From Megamerina dolium (taxonomy: Eukaryota > Arthropoda > Insecta > Diptera > Megamerinidae): a stretch of DNA of 64,000 nt. A program made the translations under genes and the position numbers. The notes under the pieces are model-generated. The model made no database searches. It saw only the letters and a list, made by a program, of their open reading frames with translations, and was not told where the DNA came from. How positions within the stretch are numbered: the first letter of the stretch is position 1; every line of letters starts with the position of its first letter. Shown piece by piece: positions 38,577 to 51,747 of the stretch. The stretch lies in contig OY978529.1 of NCBI GenBank assembly GCA_963854835.1, positions 41,598,055-41,662,054 on the forward strand, given 5' to 3'.

Positions 38577-40221
38577 CAGTGGCTCCCAGCTTATTTCGTA
38601 CAGTGACAGTTTAAAAATTGCTGCAGTCGTAATTCCTAATATAGCAAAAATTTGAACAAAATATAAATGCCATTTTTGAAAGGAAGGTTTGTTTTTTATT
38701 TTCCAAAATTTACTTTTTCAAAATTTTAGTGTTTGACACTATAAAAAAATAAAATAAGAAAAAAATAGGAAAATTCATGTCACAGCTTATTTCGTACAGT
38801 CTCTTTAAGTTCAAACTAAAAACAAAGTAAGTTGATTTTAATATTTAGTATGACATCCCTTAGCGTTAATGACAGCCTGGAGTCTACTTGGCATTGAATC
38901 CACCAATTTTTGAGTGATGTCTGGTGTGATTTTTTTCCATTCCTCCATCAGTACCTTCTTTAGGTCTTGCTTATTAGAAATCTTGTGTGTTCTTATTTTA
39001 TTGTCCAAAATAGACTAAAGATTTTCAATCACATTCATGTCAGGTGACTGTGGTGGTGGAGACATCAAGTGTGAGCAGTTCAAATAAGCCAAGATTGCAC
39101 AATCCCAGATTTATGTTTTGGGTCATTATCTTGGTAATACCGAAATTCTTCCCGCAAACCCAGTTTGTCTGCACTTTGAAGTAAATTGTTTTTCAGAATC
39201 TCGAGGTACTTCATTTTGTCCATTGTTCCCTCAATAAAAACCAATTCACCTACTCCGGCTGCTGACATACAGGCCCAAACCATCACGCTACCGCCACCAT
39301 GCTTCACTGTGGGCTTAAGGTTCTCCTTGTTTAGCTCGGTATTAGCTTTACGCCAAACATATGACATTCCGTCCGAGCCAAAAATATTAAACTTAGACTC
39401 ATCCGCGAAAATAACGGTATTCCAGAACGCAGGAGTATTAATAATATGCTCTTTGGCGAAGTCAAGTCGGCGTTGTATATTCATTTTCGAAATGAATGGT
39501 TTCTTTCGGGCTACTCGACCGTTCAAGTCATGATTGCGCAGCACACGTCGGACAGTTTCAGCACTGGATGATTTTCCTATTTCACGCTCTGCAGCCAACT
39601 TCGGAGCGGATAACTTTGGATTTTTCTTAATTTTTCGTACAATATAACGCTCGTCTGATGCGTTGAAAATCTTATTAGGTGCTTCTCTGCCCTTGTTCTC
39701 CAACCGATTTTCGCGAAAGAAACGTTGAATGATGTATTGGACAGTTGAGGCACTTAAATTTGTCATTTCAGCAATTTTTCGCACACTCTGACCTTTCCTA
39801 AAATGGTTAATTACCAGTTTACGCTGTTCCATCGTTGTACGACGACCCATAACGCTAAATGTTTAATTTACAGCACTTTAACTATTTAAAATAAGAATAA
39901 TAAAAATTGTTATAATAGTTAAAAAGGTCCAAAAACTCATACAATTCAAAAAAACTTTGTAACTGCGCGGCAGAATGAAACTTACTTACATTGAAGTTTG
40001 TGTACGAAATAAGATGTGAGCTGAAAATCAGCTGATCAATAGTTTTTCTCTCTTGCATGACAAAAAGAACAATTTTTGGGGTTCCCCGTTTTCTTATTAG
40101 GTTTACTAAACACATACACAGACATCTACATTCAAAACTTATCGATAAGTTTTTTAGTTTCGATGTTACAGCCATTTACATAAAAATATATACACTGTAC
40201 GAAATAAGCTGTGAGCCACTG
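38577..40221 (-). mobile_element. Tc1-type transposon with IR/DR ends
   Basis: A 1645-bp element with TA at 38575-38576 and 40222-40223. The outer inverted repeat begins CAGTGGCTCCCAGCTTATTT on the left. The right end, complemented, differs at one of 29 bases. Inner copies of the core CAGCTTATTTCGTACA lie about 200 bp inside each end (38780-38800 and, complemented with a change, 40001-40022). This is the inverted/direct repeat layout known in several Tc1-type elements, where both repeats bind transposase. Confidence 0.95.
38838..39850 (-). pseudogene. Tc1-like transposase, nearly intact but broken late
   Basis: The start Met is at 39850 (MGRRTTMEQRKLVINHF). Residues about 1-110 form the paired-like helix-turn-helix DNA-binding region (KGQSVRKIAEMTNLSASTV, APKLAAEREIGKSSSAETV). 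The catalytic domain follows: the first Asp in VIFADESKFNIF, the second in YYQDNDPKHKS. The frame then meets a TGA at about 39080. A shift of one base restores PPPQSPDMNVIENL with the catalytic Glu of the DD34E triad. Directly after it a TAG at 39015-39017 stands where the family has Trp. The rest (DLKKVLMEEWKKI ... LQAVINAKG) is open to a TAA at 38838. Total length fits a protein of about 337 residues with one base lost. Two lesions make it inactive. Confidence 0.92.
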
Positions 40222-40223
40222 TA

Positions 40224-40790
40224 TGTCAATGTACGTGTGCAACTTTGACAATCAAAATGCAAACATAGAAAAGGATTTGTTATTACATTTTCTCCTCAAA
40301 TATACTTGTACATATATATGTACTTATGTGGCAAACTTGTGTTGGTGAAACTAGTTCAAGTTGCAGACAAGTGAACGCACCAAACCGAAGTTGAATGGAT
40401 AATTCACTTTCATTCGCTATATTTGGTTTATGTATGTACGAGTATTTGCCAGACGCCACTGTTTGAAACAAATCAAAAAGGAAAACTGCGACAACAGTCA
40501 ACAGTTGTTTGACTCTGCCTGATTGAGTGTGCATATCGTATATGTAATTGCCATTGGCAATAAATACTCGTACTAGAAATTGTGATTGGTTGCTTTATGT
40601 CATTCTTAGTTGCATTATACATCAAAAAAATATGTAATAGTTTACGATGGACATAGTGTATAAAATAATGGAATTAACTATACAAATTATTTAGATCTTT
40701 CTTTCTTAGGTTAGGTTAAGTTTAAAGGGCGTGTGTGAACATATATTCACAATTCCATTCGGAGGCATTTCCCAGAGTAACTAGTGCTCA
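40224..40790. other. AT-rich non-coding stretch
   Basis: No gene supported. A short TTAGGTTAGGTTAAG tract lies at about 40709. Confidence 0.5.
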
Positions 40791-40799
40791 TATGTCATC

Positions 40800-41440
40800 C
40801 TTCTTGAACCATTTGGTTCTCCATATGAAGTTAAGAAGCTCTTTTAAGTCCAAATTTCGAAAGTTCGCCCAACCCTATGAAAAATGAGACCCCAAACATT
40901 GAAGTCGTTTTGTCTGTAGTCCATTGGCGCAATGGCACAATGCTCAGTCAACACCCCGGTAAGAATTCTAACTGCAGGCTTCGATAAGGACAGAAGTACC
41001 TTCGTTCTTCTCATGTCTAGCCTAGGCCATAAGGTCCTGGACACCTCACAATCATCTCGGCTAGTTCACAAGCTGTTCACCTTCTTAACAACTATCTTCT
41101 ATACACCCAAACAGTTCGCAAAGCGGAATCGTACTGAGTGCTCGGACTCATTGAAGTACATACTAGATCCCCTCCTGGCCATTTCGTCTGCTACTTCATT
41201 CCCTTCAATATTACTATGTCCAGGAACTCAGCAAAGACAGACCCTGTGGTTTCCTATGTCACATAATGATGCTCGGCATTTCAGTATGATTTTCGACTTG
41301 ACTGTTCTGGATTGAATTGCCTTCAGTGCCGCTTGACTGTCTACAAAGATAATGATATTCGAAGATGGAATTGTACTATCTTGTATTGGTTTAGCTGCCC
41401 TCTCAATTGCGTATATTTTTGCCTAAAAGACACTGCAAGC
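40800..41440 (-). pseudogene. Decayed LINE fragment with RNase H remnant
   Basis: The - strand reads AKIYAIERAAKPIQ, then IIFVDSQAALKAIQ, then VPGHSNIEGNEVADEMARRG after a stop, then KPAVRILTGVLTEHCAIAPM. These are in order the Glu, third Asp and fourth Asp motifs of LINE RNase H and the LTGHC segment that follows. Stops interrupt it at several points. The sequence differs from the LINE at 17.7 kb, so it is a separate and older insertion. Ends were not resolved. Confidence 0.8.
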
Positions 41441-41709
41441 GTCAGGGAGTCGAAATGACATCCCATAGTGCAGGTTTTCTGGCAAAATTCACGATCCCGT
41501 TCCTCTGTCCATCTTTCTTACTCAGAAATAACAAATATTTTAGGTTTAAAATTTGTTTTTACTAAAATTTTTTTTCAGCATTATGATATTTTTTCAACTG
41601 CTATTTATTTTTTCACAATTTACAAATTTTCTTTTAATATTATAATCAGTCAATTAATTCAAATATTATTTAGAATTAATTAAAATATATTTCTTCTTTT
41701 CACCGACAG
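41441..41709 (+). other. Intron end upstream of the FAS1 gene exon
   Basis: AT-rich, with a pyrimidine-rich stretch TTTCTTCTTTTCACCGACAG ending at 41709, a good splice acceptor. Where the intron begins is not visible. Confidence 0.75.
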
Positions 41710-44700
41710 CCCATCTATCCGAATGCATTCCGTCGCCAATTGGGACCGCAGCATCATATCCACAATGATGGGCAACATCATCCACAACAACAACAACAAC
41801 AACAACATCCACAACAACAACACCAACACCAACAGCCACAATATTTCCTCCAACAATCACCAAGCATTGAAATACCATTAGTGCAACCAAGAATTCGTAA
41901 TTCGCCGCCACCGCCACCAGCACCGGCTTCATCACAATCAACACCGACGAATTTGCGTTTTGGGCCAGGCAATCCAGTACGTAATAATAATATTACACCG
42001 ATCAATAGTAATCACATTCAACAGAATCAACAATTTCAACGTTCAACACAAAATCAATTGTACACACCTAATTTGCAACAGCAACCGCAGCAACAACAGC
42101 AACAATTCCAACAACAGCCGTTGCCCACAAATAATCCGGACATGCATCAGCAAAACTTTTTAGCTTTGCGTAATTTTGCCAATCAAGAGGTAGGACCACA
42201 TCAAAGTTTGCCGCATCGTTCTTACAGCAACAAACCATTTCAGCCGCAACCCCAGCCACAGACGCAACAACAAATACAGCAGCAATATTCGACATTACCC
42301 GATAACGGTTTCGCGCCACAAGTGAATTTTGTTTTAAGGCCACAATCGTTGCAACAGCAACAACAGCAACAACAGCAACAACAACACCAACCGCTACAGC
42401 ATATCCAACAAAAATTGCCGACTGAGCTTCCCGTTCCAACATTCCAGCCTCAAGCGGTAGCAACCCAAAATCCTCAGTATTCTACCATTCCGCAGTATGG
42501 CTTCCAGTCACAACAGCAACGCCAACAGGAGCAACAACAAGCACAGCCATTGTCACTACAACAACAACTTCAGCAACAGCAACAATCAGGATTTCCAACT
42601 ACTCCCAATTTAGGTTTACCTTTGCCGCAAATATTTCCAAATCTACAGTCGCCACCATCCTTTGCGCCGCATCAGCAATTCCAGCAATCACAACAACAGC
42701 CACAATATGTGGGACCACAGTTCTCTGCTCTGCCAACAGTGGGCCAAGCTCAAACTCCCGACCAGGAGTACAAAGAAAAGCTGATACAGAAGCACGAGCA
42801 ATTCGTCCAGAAGCAATATGAAAAATCTCAAAATAAAGTCAAGCAACAGCATGAAGAGTTTGTGGCAAAACAACAAAGCATCAAACAGCAAGTGTTGCCT
42901 GCAATCATTGGGACGCCAGCATACCAACACCAGCAACAGCTACAACTGCAGCAACAATATCAGAATCCCAATTATGTACCACCTCGTGGACGTCCGGTTG
43001 ATCCCACAGAATTTCATCTTTTCTCGAATGCACTGCACAAATATCATCAAGAGCATCCGACGACGACGACAACAACGACATCAACAACAACGACGACAAC
43101 CCCAGCCAGCACCACAGCGAAATCGAATAAAAATATCTACGCTCAAGTTAAGGCCGAACTTGGAAAATATGGCACGAAAACGGGACACAAGAAACCAGTC
43201 AAAACGATCGGACGCGATGATTTGTTGAAGCAATTAAAGGCGGCCCTTGCGGAAGCACCGCCAAAGGAGCTCGGCAATAAAACGTTTGAGGAAATGGACA
43301 TTGTTCTACCGAATGGCCAGCGTGTCCAAGTGATACGTACCACAGATCCGAATTTGGTGAAGGGTCAACAGGCGTTCACACACGACCAGTTCCAGGCATT
43401 GCTGGGACGACAAGGTGCTTCAGCGAGTCCAGATGCTAGTGCAAATCATAAATTGAGTATTACTGATGTGGCACCAGAATCAACAAAGGATCTTGTTCTA
43501 CCCAATGGCTCCAAAGTGCAGATTCTTCGTTCGCCCAACCCAGAAGAAGTGGTCGATACCCAAACATTACCAGCCGGTGTAGATCTATCGAATTTAGCAT
43601 CGCTCTATGGTGGCGAAATTGCTGGCTTATCGAATAATGCCAACAGCATAGCCAGCTCAGCTGTTATACAATCTGACTCCGATGAACCACCGTCACTGGA
43701 AGAACTGGCAAAGCGTGGTCTTATTCCGGACGGCTATGAAATTGAAGGTTTGAGTTCAAGCAAACCCAAATCGTCGAAATCAAAACCAGCGCCGACGCTG
43801 CCACCGAAGAAGAAGGCAACCTATGTATACTTGGAGGAGCAAGCGGATGGAAGTTTCAAAATTCAGGGTGTCAAAGCAAACGGCGAGAAAGAAACGAAAA
43901 CGACCGGCTCTGAAGTTGAGAGTATTTTGGATCGTATACGATCGGGTGAAATCAAGTTGCCACCTTCTGTACAACGTTTGACGTTGCCAAATGATGAAAT
44001 TGTTGAGATTGAAAGTGGCAATATTATCAAAACGACAAGACCACCACAAGTGACATACAGACCAGAGACTCAGAGAGCGCCACCACTGTATCCATTTGTA
44101 CCAACTACCATCTCAACAACAACGACCACAACGCCCAGACCAACGACGACAACAACTCAGCGACCAACGACCACCACTACAACACCACGCACTTCATCTC
44201 AACGACAATATCATCCATCGCGCACTACGCCATCCTACTATCAATCCACCACAAGCTCACCACTGATACAGCGTTCCAGTTCGATTTCTCATTTGTCGGT
44301 CTCACCACCAAACAATCATCTTAGTAATAATCCGGGTGACACACCGTATTACACCGGTGCCGCCAATCCAGGTACTTCCACCACCACCAGCTCGACAACT
44401 TCAACTCCATTATCGGTCTTAGCCTATGGCACTTCGACACATTTACCAGTTACTGAACGTCTTGCCAATGTGGAACACAGTGGTTCTGCTGCTCTCACAC
44501 AATACACTGACACTTTGGTGCAGGAATCGGAAAATAAAGAAAAATCGTCAGCGAATCCCTTGACAAATCCAAGCGAAGATTTAGTAAAAATTCTTAAGTC
44601 GAATGGTCTCTACGCTATGGCAAAATACCTAAGGCAATCGGGCTTGGATACCATCCTGAACGAGACAGGTCCATATACGATATTCGTGCCGACAGACAAA

Positions 44701-45631
44701 GCTTTTAAAAATCTCCTTATACAACTGGGCGGGCCAGAACGTGCCGAAGAGAAATTCAAAGCAAATCCACGTTTGTTGAGTGGGGTAAGTTGAAGAGAAT
44801 AAATTTTGCGCTGCATTCTCATTTAATGATTTGAATTATTTTAGCTTCTATTGCATCACGTTATACCAGGTGCATTTGAAATAGCCTCATTACAAGATGA
44901 AATGACTGGTGTCTCATTGGCCGGTACGCAATTGCGTGTAAATCAGTATACAATGCACGATCAGGAATGGAATGATGTTACGGTGAGTTTATGGACATTT
45001 TCGAAAACTATGAGACCTAAAATCCCGTTTTCCCAACTCTTAAAGCTTACCACAATTAACGGAGCCATGGTTGTGCTGAATAAAAAAGATATTACCATAC
45101 CGCAGGGTATAGCGCATGCTGTCGATCGTGTAATGTTCCCACTGCCAGTTGGTGACATATTACAGACACTACAATCGGATCGTGAAAATCGATTTTCGAA
45201 CTTTTTGAAAATTATCTACACATCGGGATTGTCAGAGAAGCTGCAAAGTAAGTGTGAGTATTCCACATTCGACAGTACCAAATTGAGGATTCTATAAATG
45301 CATATCTCTTCTTTCAGCGAGCCTCAAAACCTATACAGTTTTTGCACCGATCGATAAGAGCTTCGCCGATATTGAGTCCGATACGTTAGAGAAACTTTTC
45401 AACGACAAAGAGTCTGCTGAGGAATTTGCAATGAAACATATTGTCTCCGGTTCACTCTTTTCAGCCGGCATGCGTTTCTATCAAGTGAAAGATTCATTAC
45501 TGACTGGCAAAACGGTCATATTGCAAAAGACTTCCGCCGGAAAGATTAAAGTGAATGATGCACAAATGATAACATCGAATATTCCCGCAACAAATGGTGT
45601 GATTCATGCGCTGGATGGTGTCTTAGCGTGA
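41710..45631 (+). CDS. Secreted-type Gln/Pro/Thr-rich protein with two C-terminal FAS1 domains (3' part of gene)
   Basis: Four exons: 41710-44784, 44845-44982, 45046-45247 and 45318-45631 (TGA). Introns of 60, 63 and 70 bp start GTAAGT, GTGAGT, GTAAGT and end AG. Phases 0, 0, 1 join cleanly, giving 1242 residues. The first exon opens mid-frame (PIYPNAFRRQ) after an acceptor, so 5' exons, including any signal peptide, lie elsewhere. Residues about 20-350 are Gln/Pro-rich. About 350-395 is a charged K/E/Q helix. Thr runs lie near 450 and 800, likely O-glycosylated. A motif LPNGxxVQxxR recurs near 531 and 596, and as LPNDEIVEIE near 757. FAS1 domain 1 (about 956-1100) shows YTIFVPTDKAF, LLLHHVIPGAF, TINGAMVVLN and GIAHAVDRVMFP. 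Domain 2 (about 1101-1242) shows YTVFAPIDKSF, MKHIVSGSLF and NGVIHALDGVL. FAS1 proteins such as TGFBI and periostin are extracellular adhesion or matrix proteins. A matrix or cuticle role here is inference. Confidence 0.93.
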
Positions 45632-46300
45632 ACCCATAAAAAGGAAAATACATTTTAGCGTAACACATATGAAGACAATCAAGACAAAAAATTATACAAA
45701 TTAAGTTTAGTCGCTTTGTTTTCTATGATTATTATTATTATTATTATTTGTTTTAGAATTAACTCAAAATTATGATTGAGGAAAAGATCAAAATGAAATC
45801 TTGCCACTTTCTGAGATGGAAAAGGTGCTTTGAAGTGGAGTAGTTGTTTAAGGAAAGTTTTTTGTATTGTTTATTATTATTATGTTTTTTTTTCAATAAG
45901 AAAATGTAAAGCAAAAACCGACTATCAGGTGCTTCCAAAAAAAATTGTTTAGTATAGAAAAATTTTCAAGTTTTCTAACAAAAAAATGAAAAAATTCCGA
46001 AAAAAATTATATCTAAATCAATTTTATTAAGTTCAATTATTTATTTCGCATACAAACATAAAAGAAAGGAGAATATAAAAAGGCTCGCCAATTAATTAGT
46101 CTTGTAAAAAAAAACATTTGCTTGAAAAACACATTTAATTTTAAGACCAACTCAATAGAGTCTTTGTACTATATTATTTTGTCAAATGTAACTTGTATTA
46201 ATATATATGTATTCATATTTTTATAAATACTTAATTATGTACCACGTGTTACTTTGTTGAAATCGAACAAAATAAAAACGAATTAGGAAATTAAAATGAA
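45632..46300 (+). other. Likely 3' UTR of the FAS1 gene
   Basis: AT-rich sequence after the TGA. The clearest polyadenylation signal is AATAAA at 46271-46276. The exact cleavage site is not determinable by eye. Confidence 0.5.
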
Positions 46301-49300
46301 GATTTTTAATTTTTTAGAGTATAGTACAGCCAAATATATCCCATACGAAAATGGGACACCACGAGTCGTGGTGTTTGATACCTGATTCATGTTGACCTAA
46401 ATTAGAAGTGCTCCATAGAAGATCCTTCACATCCGAAGACTTTATGTTAAGCCAAACAAAATCGTTTTTGCAATTGAATTCTACGAATATTTCATCTAAT
46501 CGAAAGAACACGAAACACTGGAATTCTAGTTTTTCAATTAATTCGTAATTTTACAGAAACCGAACACTAATACACTTGATTAATTAAAAGCAAAATATTA
46601 TCTGCACTTCAATAATTTCAAAAATAATTGTATTTCTTCTTCTATCAAATGAAATCTTATGTTTTTGTCATCTTTTGACGTCTAGCAACGACGACAACCA
46701 ATTGAGTACAGTACACATAGAAAATATTGTAAGAGAACAACATTCATCAAAGAATTTAGTGCAGACATGAACCATAAGAGTAAGATAGAGTCGCCAACTT
46801 TTAAAGAAAACTACCTTTTGCTTGATTCTAGAATAATTTGAAAGAAAAAGTACTATAACAATAATTATAATTCAATAATTAAAACAGACATGTATTTATT
46901 TTTTATATTACATTTAATTTCTCATAAATTCTTTATTAAATCGACGTTTAAAATTCTCATAATATTTTTTTTGTTGTATTTCTTTTATAGTATTTTTAAT
47001 TAATATTGTATTTTTTTCAGTTTCAAATACATAGTAGATTCTATGCAATTTGTGTGTGATTTTTTGTTTCTTTTTTCTTGCATATTTTTCTCAATAACTT
47101 TATATAACATTCCAATTTCAATTTACGATCTTTTGTAATGCAATATAATTCATATACATACGAGTATATGAAGAGATATTTTGAAATTTGTTTACAATTT
47201 TTAAAATTGTTTAATTTTTCTTGGGGACAGTTTTTTTCTATAGTTTACCGTAGTAGTTACTTCTTTCTGTTTCATGCATTATGTATTTATATTGAAGTTT
47301 TATTATAATTGAAATTTTAATTAAAACATTTTTTTGGGATTTGTTGCTTTTATGAATTAATTTAATGAGTTTTTGTTTTATAAATAAATTCTATGCATTT
47401 TTGTGAGTTTTTTGTTGTTGTTGTTTTGTTTTAGTTTTTAGTATTACATTCTTTATTATTATTAGGGTTGATTCTACACGTTATAATAATATCAATAATA
47501 ATATTAATAAAAATATCAAAATTCATTTATATAATTATCCAAATTGTCATAAATTAATAAAACGTAACCATATAAAATAAAACAATTTCGAAATATATAA
47601 ATTTGTATTGGACCTTTGATGATAACACGAACAATTTTATTGATTAAATTAAATAGAATAGAATACCGTAACTCGTAATTTGATAGACGTTGACGTTAGA
47701 GTTAACAATTAGAAAATCGACATAAAAACATTAGAAAACTTATAAATCGAAGTAAGTTTTTTTAAAAGAACATAATTCGAAACCAGAAAAATCTGAATAT
47801 TACTTTGATGACAAAATAAACAAATTATAAATCAATGAGAAATAAGATCGAATATGAGTTGTTTGGCAATGTGGAGAGCTGATTTAGCAATAAATGATTT
47901 ATATGAATAAAGATATGAATTGTGAATGAATAAATATTCTGAATGACATATCTGGCTCAAATTTGGGATATTTTTAATAAAGGCAAAAGTATGTCAAAAT
48001 TGGTAGGTAAAAATTTGTTATGAAAAATTTGTTGTTAAAATTTAAGAAATGTTAATATGACAAGACTTCTTTGGAACATTGGCGTTGCATTAGTTGTTTT
48101 TTTTTTTTACAAATAATGACAGATGAAAAGGAAAAGCTCTTTAAACATACCATCTGCGAAAAATCGTGTTTTAAAAGCAAATTTCGATCAGGTATAGATT
48201 TTAATTAATTGCCTGACTTAATATTATTAATCATGTAAGAGAAAACATGATGTTTAATTAGAATTTTGTACTAAAATTATTTATGCTTGCATCGCAACCG
48301 TAAACTGGTGCAAAATCTTGGCAACGCTAACATAAGTGTATATTTTGAGAAGATGCTGGAATTAGTCAAAATGTAAGGTAACGTAAAGTAAAGTAAAATG
48401 ATGTGAAAAACAAAGTGCAATTAGTCAACATGGTTAGTTCAGTCTATAATATAAAATGGAAAAATGATTGAGAGAAGGGAAAGTGACTCATTTTTGACAT
48501 ACGTTCCGTTGAAAATGTAATTTCAATAGATTCCAATGTTTCGTTACGCTTTTAACTAATCGCTCGTATGACTTTTGTATGAAATAGATCGGAACAGCTG
48601 ATCCGTTACCAATCGATACGTGCGTTGACTGATCGCATCATTGAAATGAAATGTTGATCAGAAGAGTCAGAAAAGGTAGAAAAAGAGCTTACAATAATAT
48701 TATATGGTTAATTTAGTTGTATTTCATCATTTACGGTATTCGTAACAAAATTTTTTAGATAAAATAGATATGTCAAAAAGTTAATTGATTGATTTCAAGA
48801 AGTGTATATCGATTTTTTTAAACTTTGGAATTACTGAATTTGAAGTATTTTACGAAGATAAATAAATTCGTTGAAAGTTCATAAAAAAGCATTTGAAAAG
48901 CATTTGAACTATTAAGATGGGTATTGGTTTTGAGTAGATGTAGTTATAGATTAAAGTAGTTCCCCAAAGGTCCAATATTCTTTTAAGAGAATTAAAATGA
49001 AAAAATAACAATAAATACATAATAGTAACAATAATTAGTCAAAAAGAAATATCAAAAGTATAATAAATAAATATTCAAATAATTAAAAAAAAAAACAAAC
49101 ACACAATGCTAATATTTAAAAAATATTAAAAGATATTTAAACAAACAATTAAAAATTTATAAATAAAAAAACGAGAAACGAATAACAATGTAAGTGATTG
49201 AGCTCTATAAGTTGAGTTTGTATACGACCGAGCAACTGCGGTCTATGTGTACTGGGAAGAGCAACTTGAACAGTTGGTTTGGCAGACATTTTAGTCTGCT

Positions 49301-50205
49301 GATCTGCTGTTCCCCAAATTTTTGACGTTTTACTGCACCAATTTAGCACATAGTAATAGAGTTTTAGTACATATTAAACGTATGCACTTCAACTTAGCTG
49401 TCACGCATCAAACGCATCTTATGGATTTCAACCTTAATAAATATATAAACAAATAGCACGTGCTATAATAAAATTGTGTAAAAACGACAATTTCCAATTA
49501 AAAATAAAAAAGTTTTTTCACACTTTTCTTTTGTTTTTTTTTTTCATTTTAAAATTCTAATTGTATTATGCATTTATGTATTGTTATTATTTCATTTTGT
49601 TTTTATACGTATAGTTTTGTATATCTATAGTTTTAAGTATATATATATATATTTATATTCTATTTCATCGTTACTAATATATTTTTGTTATTCGTAGTAA
49701 TAATCTCTATTTATTTATAAATATATGTATGTAATAATAATATTCCATAATAATAATAATTATAATAATAATAGGTAATAATAGATAATAAAAATGTATA
49801 ATAATAATAATAATAATAATAATAGAATTAATTTATAATATTTTTATTTTGTTATATTTTGTTTTTTGTATTTCTTTTTTTTTGTTCATAGTATCACCCT
49901 GTGTTGTAGTTTTCAAAAAGTTTCAATTTTTGTTTTAGTTCATTTTCTTTGGTTTTTTTGTTTTTTTTTTTGTTTTTTTTTTAAACTCGTTTTTATTTCG
50001 AATTTGTTTTTTGTTTTCTTCATTTAACACTTTGTTTTCTTCTTCTTTCTTTTTCACACTCTGTACTTCGTTCTGTCTCTTGCATAATTATGTGTATACA
50101 TTATAGAGGGAAATTTTTGTGAAAATTCTCAATTCGATCTCTTCGATTTCGCCAAAGTTGGAGAACTGACTTTTTTTCGAAAATAATTCGAAAATGAAAA
50201 AATGT
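46301..50205. other. AT-rich intergenic stretch
   Basis: No gene supported. It includes a near-perfect hairpin CACCACGAGTCGTGGTG at about 46360, AAT/TAA repeats at 49730-49825, and T runs. The right part may contain the far 3' UTR of the NOL4-type gene. A TTTATT (AATAAA on the - strand) lies at 49992-49997, about 1.75 kb past that gene's stop. Confidence 0.45.
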
Positions 50206-50457
50206 GACACTTACAGGCCCTAAAGTGTCTTTTGACCGAATTTCTGTTCCAGTGATGTTGTGCGTGTTAAATATTTTGTGACATCACTTCTTCAGAACTC
50301 TTTTAGAAGGGTTTTCATGGCAAATTGTCACTTCCGGAAGAATTGACAATCGTTTGCCGTTAGGTGGGTACCATTCGAAAGAAAAATCTTTGCAATATTA
50401 ATGTTGTGCTTCATCCAGGAATTGAAAACACGACCTATCAGAAGGCCAACGCATTAA
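50206..50457 (-). mobile_element. tRNA-derived SINE, copy 4 (partial head)
   Basis: Reverse orientation. Body landmarks match copies 2 and 3: complement of CCTAACGGCAAACG, GGAAGTGACAATTTGCCATG and GATGTCACAAAA. The head remnant with a B-box relative lies at 50416-50455 but the A-box end is lost in an A run. More diverged than the other long copies. Confidence 0.8.
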
Positions 50458-51686
50458 AAAACCTATTGATGCGAAAATTCGTTGGTGACAATTCAAATGC
50501 GAGACATGGATTGATTAATATTGTCCTTCAATTGGCGGGAGACATTTTTAAACCACTTGTGAAAATACAAAATTGAATTTTAAAGAAAACAGTAAAACAG
50601 AAGCTGAAGTTCTGAAGTTTTTCAGAAAGAAAATTTTTATATTAAATATTTTCGAAATCGAATATTTTTTTGTTTACTTTTTCGACGAATAATCAATTTT
50701 CACAAATTCACTTAAATCGAAGAGATCGACGTCAGATTTCTCATATAAGAATTTTTTAATTATGTAGATTGAAAAAAAAAAAAAACAAAAACATCATAAC
50801 AAAAAAGAACTACAATATAACAAAAAAAAAAGGAATATTTTTCTGCAAAAAAAAAAACAACAAATTTTTAAACAAAAAATTTACAAAATAAAAAACACAA
50901 CAAAAACAATAACTTGTGTCTTAATATTGCATGTAATATTTCTTTTAGTTGCTGTTGCTGATTCTATTGCTGGGCTAACATTTAATTATGGCTGGCTATT
51001 GTATGAGTTTGAATGTTTGAATATGTTTGTTTGTGGATAAATATGCAGAATACGTATTAGTTGATTTAAACGGTTTTGGTTTATGAGCTTGTTTGATTTT
51101 TCTTTTGTATTTTTCTTTTCAATTGTTTGGTATGTGGAGGAGCGTGGGGGGGGGTACATTTGGTATGATAGTAGTTGGCTATTGTAAGTGGTTATTATGT
51201 ACTATTGAAATTTAGGTTTGACTATTGTTTATCGTTGCTATTGTAAGAAGTACATACATGCATACATACATACATATATATGTGAATGCATATAAACGAA
51301 CGAAAATTGTAGTTATTGTTGTTGCTGTTGTTGTAGTTGTTAATGTTTAAGATTAAATATATATTTTAGTTATATTTTGTTTGTTGGAAAAAACACTTAA
51401 AATTGCATTTAAACGACATTTTGACTTTTGTTGATCTGTTTGTTTTTGTTTTTTTTTTTGTGATAATTTTCAACTATTTTGCTTTTTCATTTGTTTAAAA
51501 ATTTAAATAGGAACACCCTGTGTCTGTGTAAAACATTTTACAGGATTTTTTTTAATTTCTCTTAGTGTCTTGATACGTTTCTCATTTATATTGGCTTTCA
51601 GACGGCGACCTTAACCTCTCTTGCTCTTTCCTTCTGTGAATGATGAGCATGAGCGGCTCTTCATCTTTGTTGTGAATGTTAAATGT

Positions 51687-51724
<38 letters not shown>

Positions 51725-51747
51725 GATAATTGTATGTATGTTTAAAT
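50458..51747. other. AT-rich stretch downstream of the NOL4-type gene, possible 3' UTR
   Basis: No open frame of interest. It contains A and T runs, GTTGTT repeats near 51315-51340, and a (GT)n microsatellite at about 51689-51719 close to the stop codon of the gene on the - strand. UTR assignment is inference from position. Confidence 0.45.
51689..51719. repeat. (GT)n microsatellite
   Basis: About 15 uninterrupted GT units, within the presumed 3' UTR of the NOL4-type gene. Confidence 0.95.

Noticed and set aside
41666..43228. Antisense and shifted frames rich in Val/Ala or Asn
   Set aside because: Shadows of the CAA/CAG-rich coding exon of the FAS1 gene. The correct frame has clean splice junctions and conserved domains.
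46350..46380. Hairpin CACCACGAGTCGTGGTG as a terminator or regulatory site
   Set aside because: A short palindrome with a one-base centre can occur by chance, and no associated transcript feature is visible.
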